From NCBI GenBank assembly GCA_022791255.1, contig JAAVYR010000001.1, forward strand, positions 1 through 64,000: DNA of 64,000 nt. Reading direction: 5' to 3'. Positions 1 through 9,652 of the stretch are shown here, one piece after another (the first letter of the stretch is position 1; the number at the start of each line of letters is the position of its first letter). The position numbers were made by a program, and so were the translations under genes. The notes below the pieces were generated by a model. The model saw only the letters and a program-made list of their open reading frames with translations, ran no database searches and had not been told where the DNA came from. Source of the DNA: Peptococcaceae bacterium. Its GTDB lineage: Bacteria > Bacillota > Dehalobacteriia > UBA4068 > JAAVYR01.

Positions 1-132
1 CCCCTTCCTATTTTTCTTCTGCTTTTCAACTCTATTATAGCAATTAAAAAACCCACAACATCCTAAAGTTAGGACTATTGGTTTTATTAAACGTAGCTAC
101 TATATATTAAAATTTTTAAGGAGTTGAAAACT

Positions 133-273
133 ATGCCTACCATGCTTGCCCATATGAACCTGAGCGGTACCGCAAAGAAGTGTATAGACCAGCTCCATAA
201 ACGCATTTATGCCCCCTTTGAAAAGAACCTATGGATATTCTTTAATTTAGGCTACGACTGCTGCCCAGCATAA
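133..273 (+). CDS. Putative small protein, 46 aa (MPTMLAHMNLSGTAKKCIDQLHKRIYAPFEKNLWIFFNLGYDCCPA)
   Basis: Read directly from sequence; below the ORF track length cutoff. AAGGAG-type RBS upstream of the ATG; perfect terminator-like hairpin starts right after the stop. Confidence 0.45.
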   Translation: MPTMLAHMNLSGTAKKCIDQLHKRIYAPFEKNLWIFFNLGYDCCPA

Positions 274-307
274 AAAAGAAAGAGGAGCGAATACTCCTCT
301 TTCTTTT
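274..307 (+). terminator. Perfect 14-bp hairpin AAAAGAAAGAGGAG-CGAATA-CTCCTCTTTCTTTT
   Basis: Perfect inverted repeat ending in a T-rich run, immediately 3' of the small ORF. Confidence 0.7.
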
Positions 308-415
308 GGTAACGGGATAAGCCCGTTCATTCAAAGATATTTATCTCAAATATTCTGAATTCTTACTACTACGAACAAACACAACAATGAAATAAAACTA
401 TTTCTACTATTTTAA

Positions 416-667
416 CTATTTCATTTGTTGGGTTTGGGTTGCGCTGTTTACGCCGGAAGCTTGACCTTGAGATAAAGCTTGTTCAGCAAAAGCAACCATT
501 TTTTTGGTCATGTTACCACCAACATAACCGTTTTGACGAGAGGACAATTGCCCTTTGTCGATTTGGTCATAGTTAGAGATACCTAATTCTGTAGCTACTT
601 CCATTTTGAATTTATCCAAAGCAGAAGAAGCGCCACCGTATACCGGTGCATTAGATTTTCTACTCAT
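416..667 (-). CDS. Alpha/beta-type small acid-soluble spore protein
   Basis: FKMEVATELGI (GPR protease site-like) and GYVGGNMTKKMVAFAEQ motifs typical of alpha/beta SASP. Confidence 0.9.
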   Translation of the reverse strand: MSRKSNAPVYGGASSALDKFKMEVATELGISNYDQIDKGQLSSRQNGYVGGNMTKKMVAFAEQALSQGQASGVNSATQTQQMK

Positions 668-927
668 TATCCATTCACCTCCTTTTCCTTTACAGAAGAT
701 ATCATGCCCAAAGCATCAGATTTCTATACCCTAATTTTCCTGCATCTTTTTTCCAGTTACTTTTCTGGATAAAAAAATCTGACCAGAAAAAACAAGAACC
801 CTCTGTGCAATAGAAAAAGTAACCTTTGCGCCGAAAAAGCACTCACTTCCTCGGTACAAAGGTTATTATGAACAGATATTCTTTTTTTATACAAAAAATT
901 TTCTAATCTCTTTTTATAGATTTTTTC

Positions 928-3285
928 TTATGGTGTAAAGAGGAATTTTTCTGCAATGCAGTGGTCTAATACAGCCATTTCTTCCTCCGTCACCGTAAAT
1001 TTTCCATCTAATACGGCTTTCGCGTCTTTTCGTGCTTGTTCCATCATTCTGCCATCAGAGAAGATATCCGCTACCTTCAGCTGTGGCAGGCCATGCTGAC
1101 GCACCCCGAAAAATTCCCCTGGCCCTCGCAGAGATAAGTCCGCCTCAGCGATTTCAAAACCATTTTGTGTAGAGACCATGGTCTCCATGCGCTTCTGAGA
1201 CACTTCGCTTTTAGCATTATGCATAAGGATGCAATAAGATTTCGCCGTCCCTCTGCCCACACGACCCCGCAGCTGGTGCAGCTGAGCCAGGCCAAAACGG
1301 TGCGCGTCCCACACCAGCATGACCGTGGCATTGGGTACATTGACGCCGACTTCAATCACGGTAGTAGAAACTAATACCTGGATTTCCCCACGCACAAAGG
1401 CGCTAGTGATTTCCTCTTTTTCTTTCCCCTTCATCTTACCGTGGAGCAGACCGACGCGGTAGCCTTTTAGGTCTTTTTTACTGATTTTCTCTACCAGGTC
1501 CACAGCAGACTGCATATCCATTTTTTCGGACTCTTCTACCAGCGGGCACACCACATAAGCTTGTCCACCCTTATCCACTTCTTTTTTGATAAAGCGCCAA
1601 ATGCGTTCTTCATAGCTATGGTCCACCGCAAAGGTATCTATCTTTTGCCGTCCCGGCGGCAGCTGGTCGATGACAGACAAATGCAAATCACCATACAAAG
1701 ACATGGAGAGGGTACGAGGAATAGGCGTCGCCGTCATGATGAGCACATCAGGCTGGGCGCCTTTTTCCTGCAGCACGCTGCGCTGCAATACCCCGAAGCG
1801 ATGCTGTTCGTCAGTAATGGCCAAGCTCAAATCATGAAACTCCACATGTTCCTGGATGATAGCATGGGTCCCCACTAATATCTGGATTTTGCCATTGGCT
1901 ACTTCTTCCAACAGAGTTTTCCGGGCCTTTCCCGTTACTCTCCCAGTCAGGCAAGCCACCCGGATATGTAACTGCTCAAAAACCTGAGACAAATCCCCAT
2001 AGTGCTGTTGCGCCAAGATTTCTGTAGGAGCCATCATGGCACACTGATGACCAGAACGCACAGCTTTTAAGAGAGCCGCCATAGCCACAGCTGTTTTCCC
2101 ACAGCCTACATCCCCCTGGACTAATCTTGCCATGGGTTCTCTTTTTTCCATATCTTGGTAAATCTCTCCAATAACCCGCTCCTGGGCCTGGGTAAATTGA
2201 AAAGGCAGCACTGCTTTTAGCTCGCCTAAAATCCCCTTATCGCTACTATGAGCAATCCCCGGCTGGGTCTCTCCAGATTGCTGACGAAGAAGGGCCATCT
2301 GCAACAGGAATAATTCCTCATAAGCCAAGCGGTTACGGCAAGCCTTCAGCGTTTCAAAGTCCGTTGGTAAGTGCATTTCCCGTACGGCGATACGACGAGC
2401 AAAAAGATTTTCTTTCTCCAGCACACTTTGGGGTAATACTTCACCGATATATTTTTCATATTTATCAACGGTATCCAGCACTGTTTTACGGATAATTTTC
2501 TGCGATAATTTTTCTGTAGCAGGATAAATGGGCACGATAACAGACCCCAAGTTTTCTTCTTTGCCTAAAATCTCATAGTCTTGTACCGTCAGTTCCTGTT
2601 TAGAATATTTCTTTTCTAGCTTCCCCCGAACTAAAAGCTCCATCCCCCGGGAAAAGCTTTTCTTTAAGAATTTTTGATTAAACCAAATCACTGGCAACAT
2701 ACCAGTGGCATCCTGCAGCCATACCTTTAAAATATAAATACGATGGTTGGGCTGATATTCTTCTATCTCGATAATTTTTCCCCGTACCGTCGCCACTTCA
2801 TTGATGGCCACTTCTGCAATGGCTGTTACTTTACGCCGGTCCTCGTAGTTCCGCGGGTAAAAGAACACCATATCTCCGGCCGTATAGACCCCCAGCTTCT
2901 GAAAGAGAGCCGCCCGTTTATCCCCGATGCCTTTAATGTAAGCAACAGGTGTCGATAGCCCTTCTGTACTGTCTTCACTATCCAATGTCTCTTTATCCAG
3001 GAGATGGGTCACACCATCACTTTTTACAGCAGGCACAGGCCGCGCCTCTGCTTGCGCCCCTTGCTGTCTCCGCAAAATCAGACTTTCTATTTGCAGTAAA
3101 AGCTCAGGCCGCTTTGCAGGGGCTGTCTGCAGATAGCTTACTGCCAGCTGCTTTAAGGCAGAGTCTTCCACATCCTCTGCCAGCCTGAAAAGCCACTGGG
3201 CAAAGCCGCCAAATACCGCTCCATCTGAACAAGACAAGCGTTTTTCTTTTTCGATAACATCTAATACATTCGCAAAATTCACCAC
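928..3285 (-). CDS. recG: ATP-dependent DNA helicase RecG
   Basis: GDVGCGKT Walker A, DEQHRFGV, TATPIPRTL, QLRGRVGRG motifs; full-length RecG. Confidence 0.97.
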   Translation of the reverse strand: MVNFANVLDVIEKEKRLSCSDGAVFGGFAQWLFRLAEDVEDSALKQLAVSYLQTAPAKRPELLLQIESLILRRQQGAQAEARPVPAVKSDGVTHLLDKETLDSEDSTEGLSTPVAYIKGIGDKRAALFQKLGVYTAGDMVFFYPRNYEDRRKVTAIAEVAINEVATVRGKIIEIEEYQPNHRIYILKVWLQDATGMLPVIWFNQKFLKKSFSRGMELLVRGKLEKKYSKQELTVQDYEILGKEENLGSVIVPIYPATEKLSQKIIRKTVLDTVDKYEKYIGEVLPQSVLEKENLFARRIAVREMHLPTDFETLKACRNRLAYEELFLLQMALLRQQSGETQPGIAHSSDKGILGELKAVLPFQFTQAQERVIGEIYQDMEKREPMARLVQGDVGCGKTAVAMAALLKAVRSGHQCAMMAPTEILAQQHYGDLSQVFEQLHIRVACLTGRVTGKARKTLLEEVANGKIQILVGTHAIIQEHVEFHDLSLAITDEQHRFGVLQRSVLQEKGAQPDVLIMTATPIPRTLSMSLYGDLHLSVIDQLPPGRQKIDTFAVDHSYEERIWRFIKKEVDKGGQAYVVCPLVEESEKMDMQSAVDLVEKISKKDLKGYRVGLLHGKMKGKEKEEITSAFVRGEIQVLVSTTVIEVGVNVPNATVMLVWDAHRFGLAQLHQLRGRVGRGTAKSYCILMHNAKSEVSQKRMETMVSTQNGFEIAEADLSLRGPGEFFGVRQHGLPQLKVADIFSDGRMMEQARKDAKAVLDGKFTVTEEEMAVLDHCIAEKFLFTP

Positions 3286-3347
3286 AAACGGAATTCCTTC
3301 CTATCAAAAAACTATTTTCTCCATTATAGCATAAATATATCAAAAAA

Positions 3348-3393
3348 ACCTACCACTGCTTACAACGATATTTTTTGATAAGCAGTAGTAGGT
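3348..3393 (-). terminator. Intrinsic terminator downstream of yloV-like gene (15-bp arms, one G-U)
   Basis: ACCTACCACTGCTTA ... TAAGCAGTAGTAGGT, T-run on the minus strand. Confidence 0.75.
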
Positions 3394-3421
3394 AATTTCT
3401 TTACACCTAAATGGCAATATT

Positions 3422-5062
3422 TTATTCTACAGAAACTAAGAAATAGTATAAAGGCTGACCACCGCAGTGAACCTCAATATCCATATGACCATAATCCGCA
3501 GTTACTGCTTCTATCAAACTCATAGCCTCTGCCTCTGTTAAATCATTGCCATAGTAGAAGCTAATGAGCGTGCTGTCCTCTGTCACCATCTCCTGCAACA
3601 AGTCGCCCAGCACTGCCTGGGTTTCTTGGCCGACTGTAACGATATTTCCTTCTTTCAAGCCGAGAATATCCCCAGCAGTGATTTCTTTCCCTTCAAAGGT
3701 AGAGTTCCGCACGGCAAAGGTCACTTCCCCAGACTTGATTTCTGCCATGCAGTCTGCCATAGTAGCAGCATTTTCTGCACCAGTAGTCTCTGCATTAAAG
3801 CCAAGCATAGCACCAATGCCTTGGGTGATAAATTTGGTTGGCAATACATGAACAGGCTTTTTAGCGAGTTTTTTAGCTTGTTCTGCCGTGAGGATAATAT
3901 TGCTGTTATTCGGCAAGATGACGATTTCTTCTGCATTTACCCGGTCAATGGCATTTAACAAATCTTCTGCACTAGGGTTCATAGTTTGTCCGCCGCAGAT
4001 AACTTCTGCCGCCCCTAAGGAAGTAAATAATTCTGCTAAACCATCACCATTGGCAATGGCAACTACCCCGCAAGCTACAGTAGGCCCAGCTGGTGCTGGC
4101 ACCTCTTTTGGTTCTTCTTCTATTTTAAAGAAATCATCGGTAAGTTCGCTATGCTGGTCCCGCATATTTTCGATTTTAATATCGTGGAGCGTACCATATT
4201 TGAGGCCATATTCTAATACTTTATATGGCTTATTGGTGTGAAAATGCACTTTTACTAAATCCTCAGACCCCACGACCAATAAGCAGTCGCCATCTTGACG
4301 GGAAAGATATGTTCTGATTAAGTCTACTGGCAGCTTATGCCCTTTGATGAGCACCTCGGTGCAATAACCATAAACAATTTCTTTTTCTTCTTTTTTTACA
4401 GCAGGATTTACCATAGCGCCGCCGGACAGCACGGCAAAGTCGGAGAAATCCTCTCCCTGCAATGCTTTCAGACCGCCATGTAAAATGAGCAAATAACCTT
4501 GCCCCCCGGCGTCTACCACACCGGCTTCTTTTAATACCGGCAGCTGATTGGGGGTATTGGCCAGTGCTACACTGCCTTCTTCGATGGCCTGCTCCAAAAC
4601 ATGCAGGATATCATCGCTTTCTTCCGCTGCTGCTACTGCACCTTTTGCCACTGCACGGCTGACTGTGAGAATGGTACCTTCTACCGGTTTCATAACAGAT
4701 TTATAGGCCAAGTCTACCCCTTTTTGCAAGGCATTACTCAAGGACTTGGCAGTAATGATAGTTTCTCCTTCTAAGCCGCTAGCAAAGCCGCGGAATATCT
4801 GAGAAAGAATTACCCCAGAATTTCCCCGAGCGCCCATAAGCGCACCATTAGAAAGGGCAGACATCACTTTCTCTACGGTGTTCTTACTTGCCAAATCCTT
4901 CACCGCAGAAGTCATCGTCAGCGACATATTGGTTCCGGTATCCCCATCCGGAACAGGGAATACATTCAGCGCGTTCACCTTTTCCTTATTTTCACACAAA
5001 AAAGCGCAGCCCCCTACAAGAAAATCTCGCAGCTGGTCCACATTCATCTCGTTTAAAGACAC
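3422..5062 (-). CDS. DAK2/DhaL domain protein (YloV/FakA-like fatty acid kinase)
   Basis: VPDGDTGTNMSLTM and GARGNSGVILSQ motifs; adjacent to Asp23 protein and recG as in other Firmicutes. Confidence 0.9.
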   Translation of the reverse strand: MSLNEMNVDQLRDFLVGGCAFLCENKEKVNALNVFPVPDGDTGTNMSLTMTSAVKDLASKNTVEKVMSALSNGALMGARGNSGVILSQIFRGFASGLEGETIITAKSLSNALQKGVDLAYKSVMKPVEGTILTVSRAVAKGAVAAAEESDDILHVLEQAIEEGSVALANTPNQLPVLKEAGVVDAGGQGYLLILHGGLKALQGEDFSDFAVLSGGAMVNPAVKKEEKEIVYGYCTEVLIKGHKLPVDLIRTYLSRQDGDCLLVVGSEDLVKVHFHTNKPYKVLEYGLKYGTLHDIKIENMRDQHSELTDDFFKIEEEPKEVPAPAGPTVACGVVAIANGDGLAELFTSLGAAEVICGGQTMNPSAEDLLNAIDRVNAEEIVILPNNSNIILTAEQAKKLAKKPVHVLPTKFITQGIGAMLGFNAETTGAENAATMADCMAEIKSGEVTFAVRNSTFEGKEITAGDILGLKEGNIVTVGQETQAVLGDLLQEMVTEDSTLISFYYGNDLTEAEAMSLIEAVTADYGHMDIEVHCGGQPLYYFLVSVE

Positions 5063-5077
5063 GATTTTCTCCCCTCC

Positions 5078-5434
5078 CTAGTCAACCATTCTTACTCCCT
5101 GGATATTGACATGTACCTGGTCGACTTGTAAGCCTGTAAAGTTTTCTACTACATATTTTACATTGCTGACAACATTGTGAGCAATTTCCGACATTTTTGT
5201 ACCATAACCGACAATAATATTCACCTGAATTATTATTTTACCATCTTTGTCGAAAATTTCAACGCCTTTACCGAGAGCTTCCTTCTTTAATAACTCAGCA
5301 ATACCATGAGAAAGCTTTTTCGAAGCCATCCCTACAATGCCAAAGCATTCTGTTGCTGCAATCCCCGCGAGAGTTGCCAGTACTTCTTTATCAAACACAA
5401 TCTTTCCATATTCATTTAAAATTTCTCTTTCCAT
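5078..5434 (-). CDS. Asp23/Gls24 family envelope stress response protein (YloU)
   Basis: Family-like sequence; conserved neighbour of yloV. Confidence 0.88.
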   Translation of the reverse strand: MEREILNEYGKIVFDKEVLATLAGIAATECFGIVGMASKKLSHGIAELLKKEALGKGVEIFDKDGKIIIQVNIIVGYGTKMSEIAHNVVSNVKYVVENFTGLQVDQVHVNIQGVRMVD

Positions 5435-5745
5435 AGTATCGGTACTACCCCCTTTACTAATTCTATCTTTATTATACCCGACTCCCTGCCAAAAACCAAT
5501 CTATTTTTATGGGTTTTCCAGCAAAGCTACATATCTAGCCTATCTGTCTATTTTAATTATTTAGCTAGCTATCTATCATAGTCTATTTACAAAAGATGAA
5601 ATTATTTATATAATTTACCAAAGAAGGGTGAATATTCCCTGAAAAATTTTATTTTAGAAAAAAGTACTTGCTATTATTTATTTTTTCTGCTAAAATAATA
5701 AAGCATGAAATTCGGCTGAGCCCAGTAAAGAAGGAGGTGGAGAAT

Positions 5746-5931
5746 ATGGCCAAATGTGAAATTTGCGGTAAAGGGATTACTTCCGGGATGAAAGTAAGTC
5801 ACTCCCATATTCGTACCAAAAGAACTTGGAAACCAAATCTGCAAACTGTTCGGGCCATAGTAGACGGTACCCCAAAAAGAGTTACCGCTTGCACCCGTTG
5901 TCTCCGTTCTGGTAAAGTAAACAGAGCTTAG
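5746..5931 (+). CDS. rpmB: 50S ribosomal protein L28
   Basis: [46 protein letters not shown] supports this start rather than 5668. Confidence 0.96.
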   Translation: MAKCEICGKGITSGMKVSHSHIRTKRTWKPNLQTVRAIVDGTPKRVTACTRCLRSGKVNRA

Positions 5932-5958
5932 TTTTACAGATCATAGATTTTTTTAAGA

Positions 5959-5980
5959 TAAAAGCGTTTCGACGCTTTTA
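5959..5980 (+). terminator. Terminator hairpin with TTCG loop after rpmB
   Basis: TAAAAGCGT-TTCG-ACGCTTTTA followed by T-run. Confidence 0.8.
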
Positions 5981-6096
5981 TTTTTTTATTTTAAACCACG
6001 CCTTTCCCAAGCTGCTAATTCCTTTTGTCCTAGCACATTTGTCTCTCTTGAGCAATATGTTAACACCAGATAAAAAAGAAAAGGAGTTCTTTTTAA

Positions 6097-7074
6097 ATGT
6101 GTACTAGCATTGCCATGAAGACAGAAGATTTTTATTTTGGGCGCACCATGGATTTAGATTATGAGTTAAATAGTGCTGTTATTTTCACACCGAGGAACTA
6201 CCCCTTTATCCTGCGAAAAGCAGCAGAACTCAGCAGCCACTATTGCATGCTTGGCATGGGTATGGTGGTAGATGGTTATCCGCTCTATGCAGACGCTGTC
6301 AACGAAAAAGGGCTCTGCATTGCAGCACTAAACTTTCCAGATAATGCCCACTATCCCCAGGAAGAAACAGCAAATAAAATCAATATTACACCCTTCGAAT
6401 TTATTCCCTGGATTTTAGGAAAATGTGCAAATATTACAGAGGTTCGTGTGTTATTAGCCAGCACCCATCTGATTGACTTACCCTTTCGGAAGGATATCCC
6501 GAATACTCCCTTGCACTGGCATATAGCAGATAAAGAAAGCTCCATCGTGCTGGAACACACCCAGGATGGTTTGGGTGTATTTAATAATCCAGTAGGCGTC
6601 CTTACCAATAACCCAGCCTTTGGTTTCCAGATGACCAACCTTTCCCAATATTTAAATCTCACTTCTAACTATCCCCAAAACTGTTTCAGTGAAGTAGCAA
6701 ACATTAAACCCTTTGGGCAAGGCATGGGGTGCGTAGGATTGCCAGGCGATTTTTCTCCTGCTTCCCGCTTTGTCAAAGCCGCTTATCTCTCGCTAAACTC
6801 CGTCTGTGATAAAGATGAAGAAAGCAGCATGGCCCAGCTTTTTCATTTATTAGACGCCGTATCCGTTACCAAAGGCAGCGTGCTTAATCAAGAAGACCAG
6901 TGCAATGTTACCACTTATAGCTGTTGCATGAATGCAGATAAAGGTATTTATTATTATAAATCTTACGCTAATAATCAAATCTCCGCCATCCACTTAAACC
7001 ATGAGCTTTTAGAAGATACCCAGGTAAAGAAGTTTCCCTTTACCACAGCACAACAAATTAACTGGTTAAACTAA
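6097..7074 (+). CDS. Choloylglycine hydrolase / penicillin V acylase family (Ntn-hydrolase, bile salt hydrolase-like)
   Basis: MCTSIAMKTEDFYFGRTMDLD with Cys2 nucleophile, R/D motif, later N and R residues (LTNNPAF, ASRF). Confidence 0.9.
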   Translation: MCTSIAMKTEDFYFGRTMDLDYELNSAVIFTPRNYPFILRKAAELSSHYCMLGMGMVVDGYPLYADAVNEKGLCIAALNFPDNAHYPQEETANKINITPFEFIPWILGKCANITEVRVLLASTHLIDLPFRKDIPNTPLHWHIADKESSIVLEHTQDGLGVFNNPVGVLTNNPAFGFQMTNLSQYLNLTSNYPQNCFSEVANIKPFGQGMGCVGLPGDFSPASRFVKAAYLSLNSVCDKDEESSMAQLFHLLDAVSVTKGSVLNQEDQCNVTTYSCCMNADKGIYYYKSYANNQISAIHLNHELLEDTQVKKFPFTTAQQINWLN

Positions 7075-7092
7075 TACAACCTAACCAGACGG

Positions 7093-8361
7093 CTAATCTT
7101 CCTCTATCTCTGTCATATCCGCCATCATTGGCATGACAGACTCTTCTTGCCAAAGCAGGGCCTCACTATCTTGCACCGGCAAGGCCTCTACGCCTCGCAG
7201 CTTCCGCTCAATGACTCTGGTTTTACGGCTGGCGTCATCTATGGTGTTACTAGCCTCCTGCAGTTTCTTCTGGGTTTTTTCTAAAGCAAGTGCAAAACGG
7301 CCAAAATCTGTTTTCACAGCACCCAACAAAGACCAGACCTCTCCCGCCCGTTGCTCCACCGCAAGGGTACGAAATCCCATTTGCAAACTATTCAAGAGAG
7401 CTGCAAGTGTAGTAGGCCCGGCAACTACCACACGATAATCCCGCTGCAGCTGGTCGGTTAACCCCTCTTGCTGCAGCACTGCTGCATAGAGACCCTCAAT
7501 GGGTAAAAACAGAATAGCAAAGTCTGTCGTATCTGGCGGATTTAAATATTTTTCTTTGATAGATTTTGCTTCTGCCTTGACGCGTGTTACCAGTTGTTTT
7601 CCATATTCTTTAGCAGCAGAGACATCGCCCTGCTCCTCTGCCTGCAAAATCCTTTGATAATCCTCCAAGGGAAATTTCGCATCAATAGGCAGGTAAATCC
7701 AACTACCACTACTGCCAGCAGCAGGTAATTTTACAGCGAACTCTACACGATCATTACTGCCTTTTTTGGTAGTTACATTGGCCGCATATTGCTCCGGGGC
7801 TAAGATTTGCTCTAAAATATTGCCTAATTGCACTTCGCCCCAAGTACCTCGCACTTTCACATTAGCGAGGACTTTTTTTAAATCGCCTACGCCTGCTGCC
7901 AGCTGCTGCATCTCTCCTAAGCCGCGATACACCTGCTCCAACCGCTCGCTTACTAAACGAAAAGAGTCGTTTAAGCGCTGCTCTAAATTTTGCTGCAACT
8001 TCTCATCTACGGTACGGCGCATTTCCTCCATGGCCTGGTTATTTTCTCCTCTTAGCTCTTTGAGCTGGCTATTCACCATATCATACATACGGTTCATTCT
8101 CGTTTCATTGGTAGCGGTTAAGTGCCGCATTTCCTCTGTTACCATAGACATTTGCGTCTTTTGCAGTTGCCATACTTCCCCCTGCTTCGTGACGATCCCC
8201 TGTTCACTGCCAGCCAAAGCTTGCAATAAATCTTGTCTCGTGCGAATAAGACCAGATACAAGCTCTTGTTGCCGCCGACTTTCCCGCAGCATCTGTACTA
8301 ATCCTAATAAAAGCAGCAAAAAAATGCCGCCCAGCCCTATCACCATCCATACCTCTGTCAT
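7093..8361 (-). CDS. rmuC: DNA recombination protein RmuC
   Basis: N-terminal TM, coiled coil, GTWGEVQLGNILEQIL and PIDAKFPLEDYQR motifs. Confidence 0.93.
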   Translation of the reverse strand: MTEVWMVIGLGGIFLLLLLGLVQMLRESRRQQELVSGLIRTRQDLLQALAGSEQGIVTKQGEVWQLQKTQMSMVTEEMRHLTATNETRMNRMYDMVNSQLKELRGENNQAMEEMRRTVDEKLQQNLEQRLNDSFRLVSERLEQVYRGLGEMQQLAAGVGDLKKVLANVKVRGTWGEVQLGNILEQILAPEQYAANVTTKKGSNDRVEFAVKLPAAGSSGSWIYLPIDAKFPLEDYQRILQAEEQGDVSAAKEYGKQLVTRVKAEAKSIKEKYLNPPDTTDFAILFLPIEGLYAAVLQQEGLTDQLQRDYRVVVAGPTTLAALLNSLQMGFRTLAVEQRAGEVWSLLGAVKTDFGRFALALEKTQKKLQEASNTIDDASRKTRVIERKLRGVEALPVQDSEALLWQEESVMPMMADMTEIEED

Positions 8362-8496
8362 AAACTACCTCAATCGTTCTTGTAAACTTTTTCTTTTTGG
8401 TTTCCAAACCGAACAAATGTTCTCATTGTATTTGACAATTCCACAAAAGAACATAAATTCCTGCCAAAAGAAAAAATTCTCCCTCCCATCTTTCGG

Positions 8497-9459
8497 CTAG
8501 CAAGAAAAGGTAAATCCCATTTCTCCTAACATCTCTTTATCTGTGGTGATAGAAGGACCAGCCGTCGTCAACATATCCCCAGTAATAGCAGCATTTGCCC
8601 CAGAAAGAAAAGGAGCCCGCCCGTTATCTGCCAGTTGGCCGCGGCCGCCAGCCAGACGAATATCAGCCGCTGGCAATGCCAGACGGAATAAAGCTACTGT
8701 CCGACAAACTTCCTCTTCCTCCAGGATAGGCAGTTCTCCCAAAGGAGTACCAGCAATGGGATGAAAGACATTGATGGGTGTGGAGTCTACCGCCAATTCT
8801 CGCAGCTGCAGCGCCATATCGATACGGTCTTCCATAGTCTCACCCAGCCCAATAATACCGCCGCTACAGACGGAAAGTCCCACTTCTTTAGCATTACGAA
8901 TAACAGCAATTTTATCATCATAAGTATGGGTTGTACAAATCTGAGGAAAAAAACGCCTGGAAGTCTCTAGGTTATTATGATATCTGGTTACACCTGCCGC
9001 CTTCAGCTTTTGCAGCTGTCCTCTGCTCAGCAATCCATGGGAGGCACAACACTGGATATGCAGCGTCTGACTCATCTCTTTATAAATCTCACATAACTGG
9101 TCTATCTCCTCATCTGTCAGCGCCTTACCTGATGTTACCACTGAAAAACGCGTAATTCCGCTAGCCTCTTGCTGCTGGCCAAAGTTTAAAATTTCCTCTT
9201 TATGCAATAGTCCATGACAAGATACTGCCGTGGGATAATGGACAGACTGGGCACAATATTTGCAGTCTTCTGAACATTTACCACTCTTGCCATTGATGAT
9301 GCTGCAAAATTCAAAGTTTGCACCTTTCAACCTTTGCCGCAAAGCATCGGCCACCTGCTGCAATATGGTAGTATCAAAGTCGGCTAGCTCCAACAGCTCT
9401 TCTTTTGCCAGTTGCCGGCCGTCACATAAATCATTGATTAAGTTTTCCAAGTTAATCAT
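8497..9459 (-). CDS. bioB: Biotin synthase
   Basis: CSEDCKYCAQS radical SAM motif, HNLETSRRFFPQICTTHTYDDK, NVFHPIAGTPL. Confidence 0.96.
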   Translation of the reverse strand: MINLENLINDLCDGRQLAKEELLELADFDTTILQQVADALRQRLKGANFEFCSIINGKSGKCSEDCKYCAQSVHYPTAVSCHGLLHKEEILNFGQQQEASGITRFSVVTSGKALTDEEIDQLCEIYKEMSQTLHIQCCASHGLLSRGQLQKLKAAGVTRYHNNLETSRRFFPQICTTHTYDDKIAVIRNAKEVGLSVCSGGIIGLGETMEDRIDMALQLRELAVDSTPINVFHPIAGTPLGELPILEEEEVCRTVALFRLALPAADIRLAGGRGQLADNGRAPFLSGANAAITGDMLTTAGPSITTDKEMLGEMGFTFSC

Positions 9460-9505
9460 ATCATCCCCGCCTTTCTCTTTTATCCATTGTAAAAAGAATA
9501 GTCCT

Positions 9506-9541
9506 TATTGTCAACTACAATCAATTATGGAGTTGACAATA
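9506..9541 (-). promoter_or_regulatory. BirA-type biotin operator overlapping the bioB promoter
   Basis: TATTGTCAAC-N16-GTTGACAATA perfect 10-bp arms; on minus strand TTGACA-N17-TACAAT promoter overlaps it. Confidence 0.85.
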
Positions 9542-9547
9542 AAAACA

Positions 9548-9575
9548 AAAAAAGATAGTTTTAGCTATCTTTTTT
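9548..9575 (-). terminator. Terminator downstream of rubredoxin
   Basis: AAAAAAGATAG-TTTTAG-CTATCTTTTTT. Confidence 0.65.
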
Positions 9576-9652
9576 CATCTCTCTATAATATATTTATTTA
9601 GCATCTAGCCATATTGATTATCTGATAGCCCCGCATTTAACAAAAAATCTGA

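Noticed and set aside
1077-3188. Many antisense ORFs inside recG (e.g. 1077-1355 -, 1165-1374 +, 1561-1878 +, 2743-2958 +, 2949-3188 +)
   Set aside because: They lie within a full-length conserved gene in other frames, have no RBS or family resemblance, and are typical shadow ORFs.
5668-5745. ORF-track N-terminal extension of L28
   Set aside because: L28 starts at MAKCEICGK after a strong AAGGAGGTGG RBS; the extension is upstream untranslated sequence.
7766-8500. 244-aa plus-strand ORF antisense to rmuC
   Set aside because: Ser/Cys/Arg-rich composition typical of antisense translation; rmuC is clearly the real gene.
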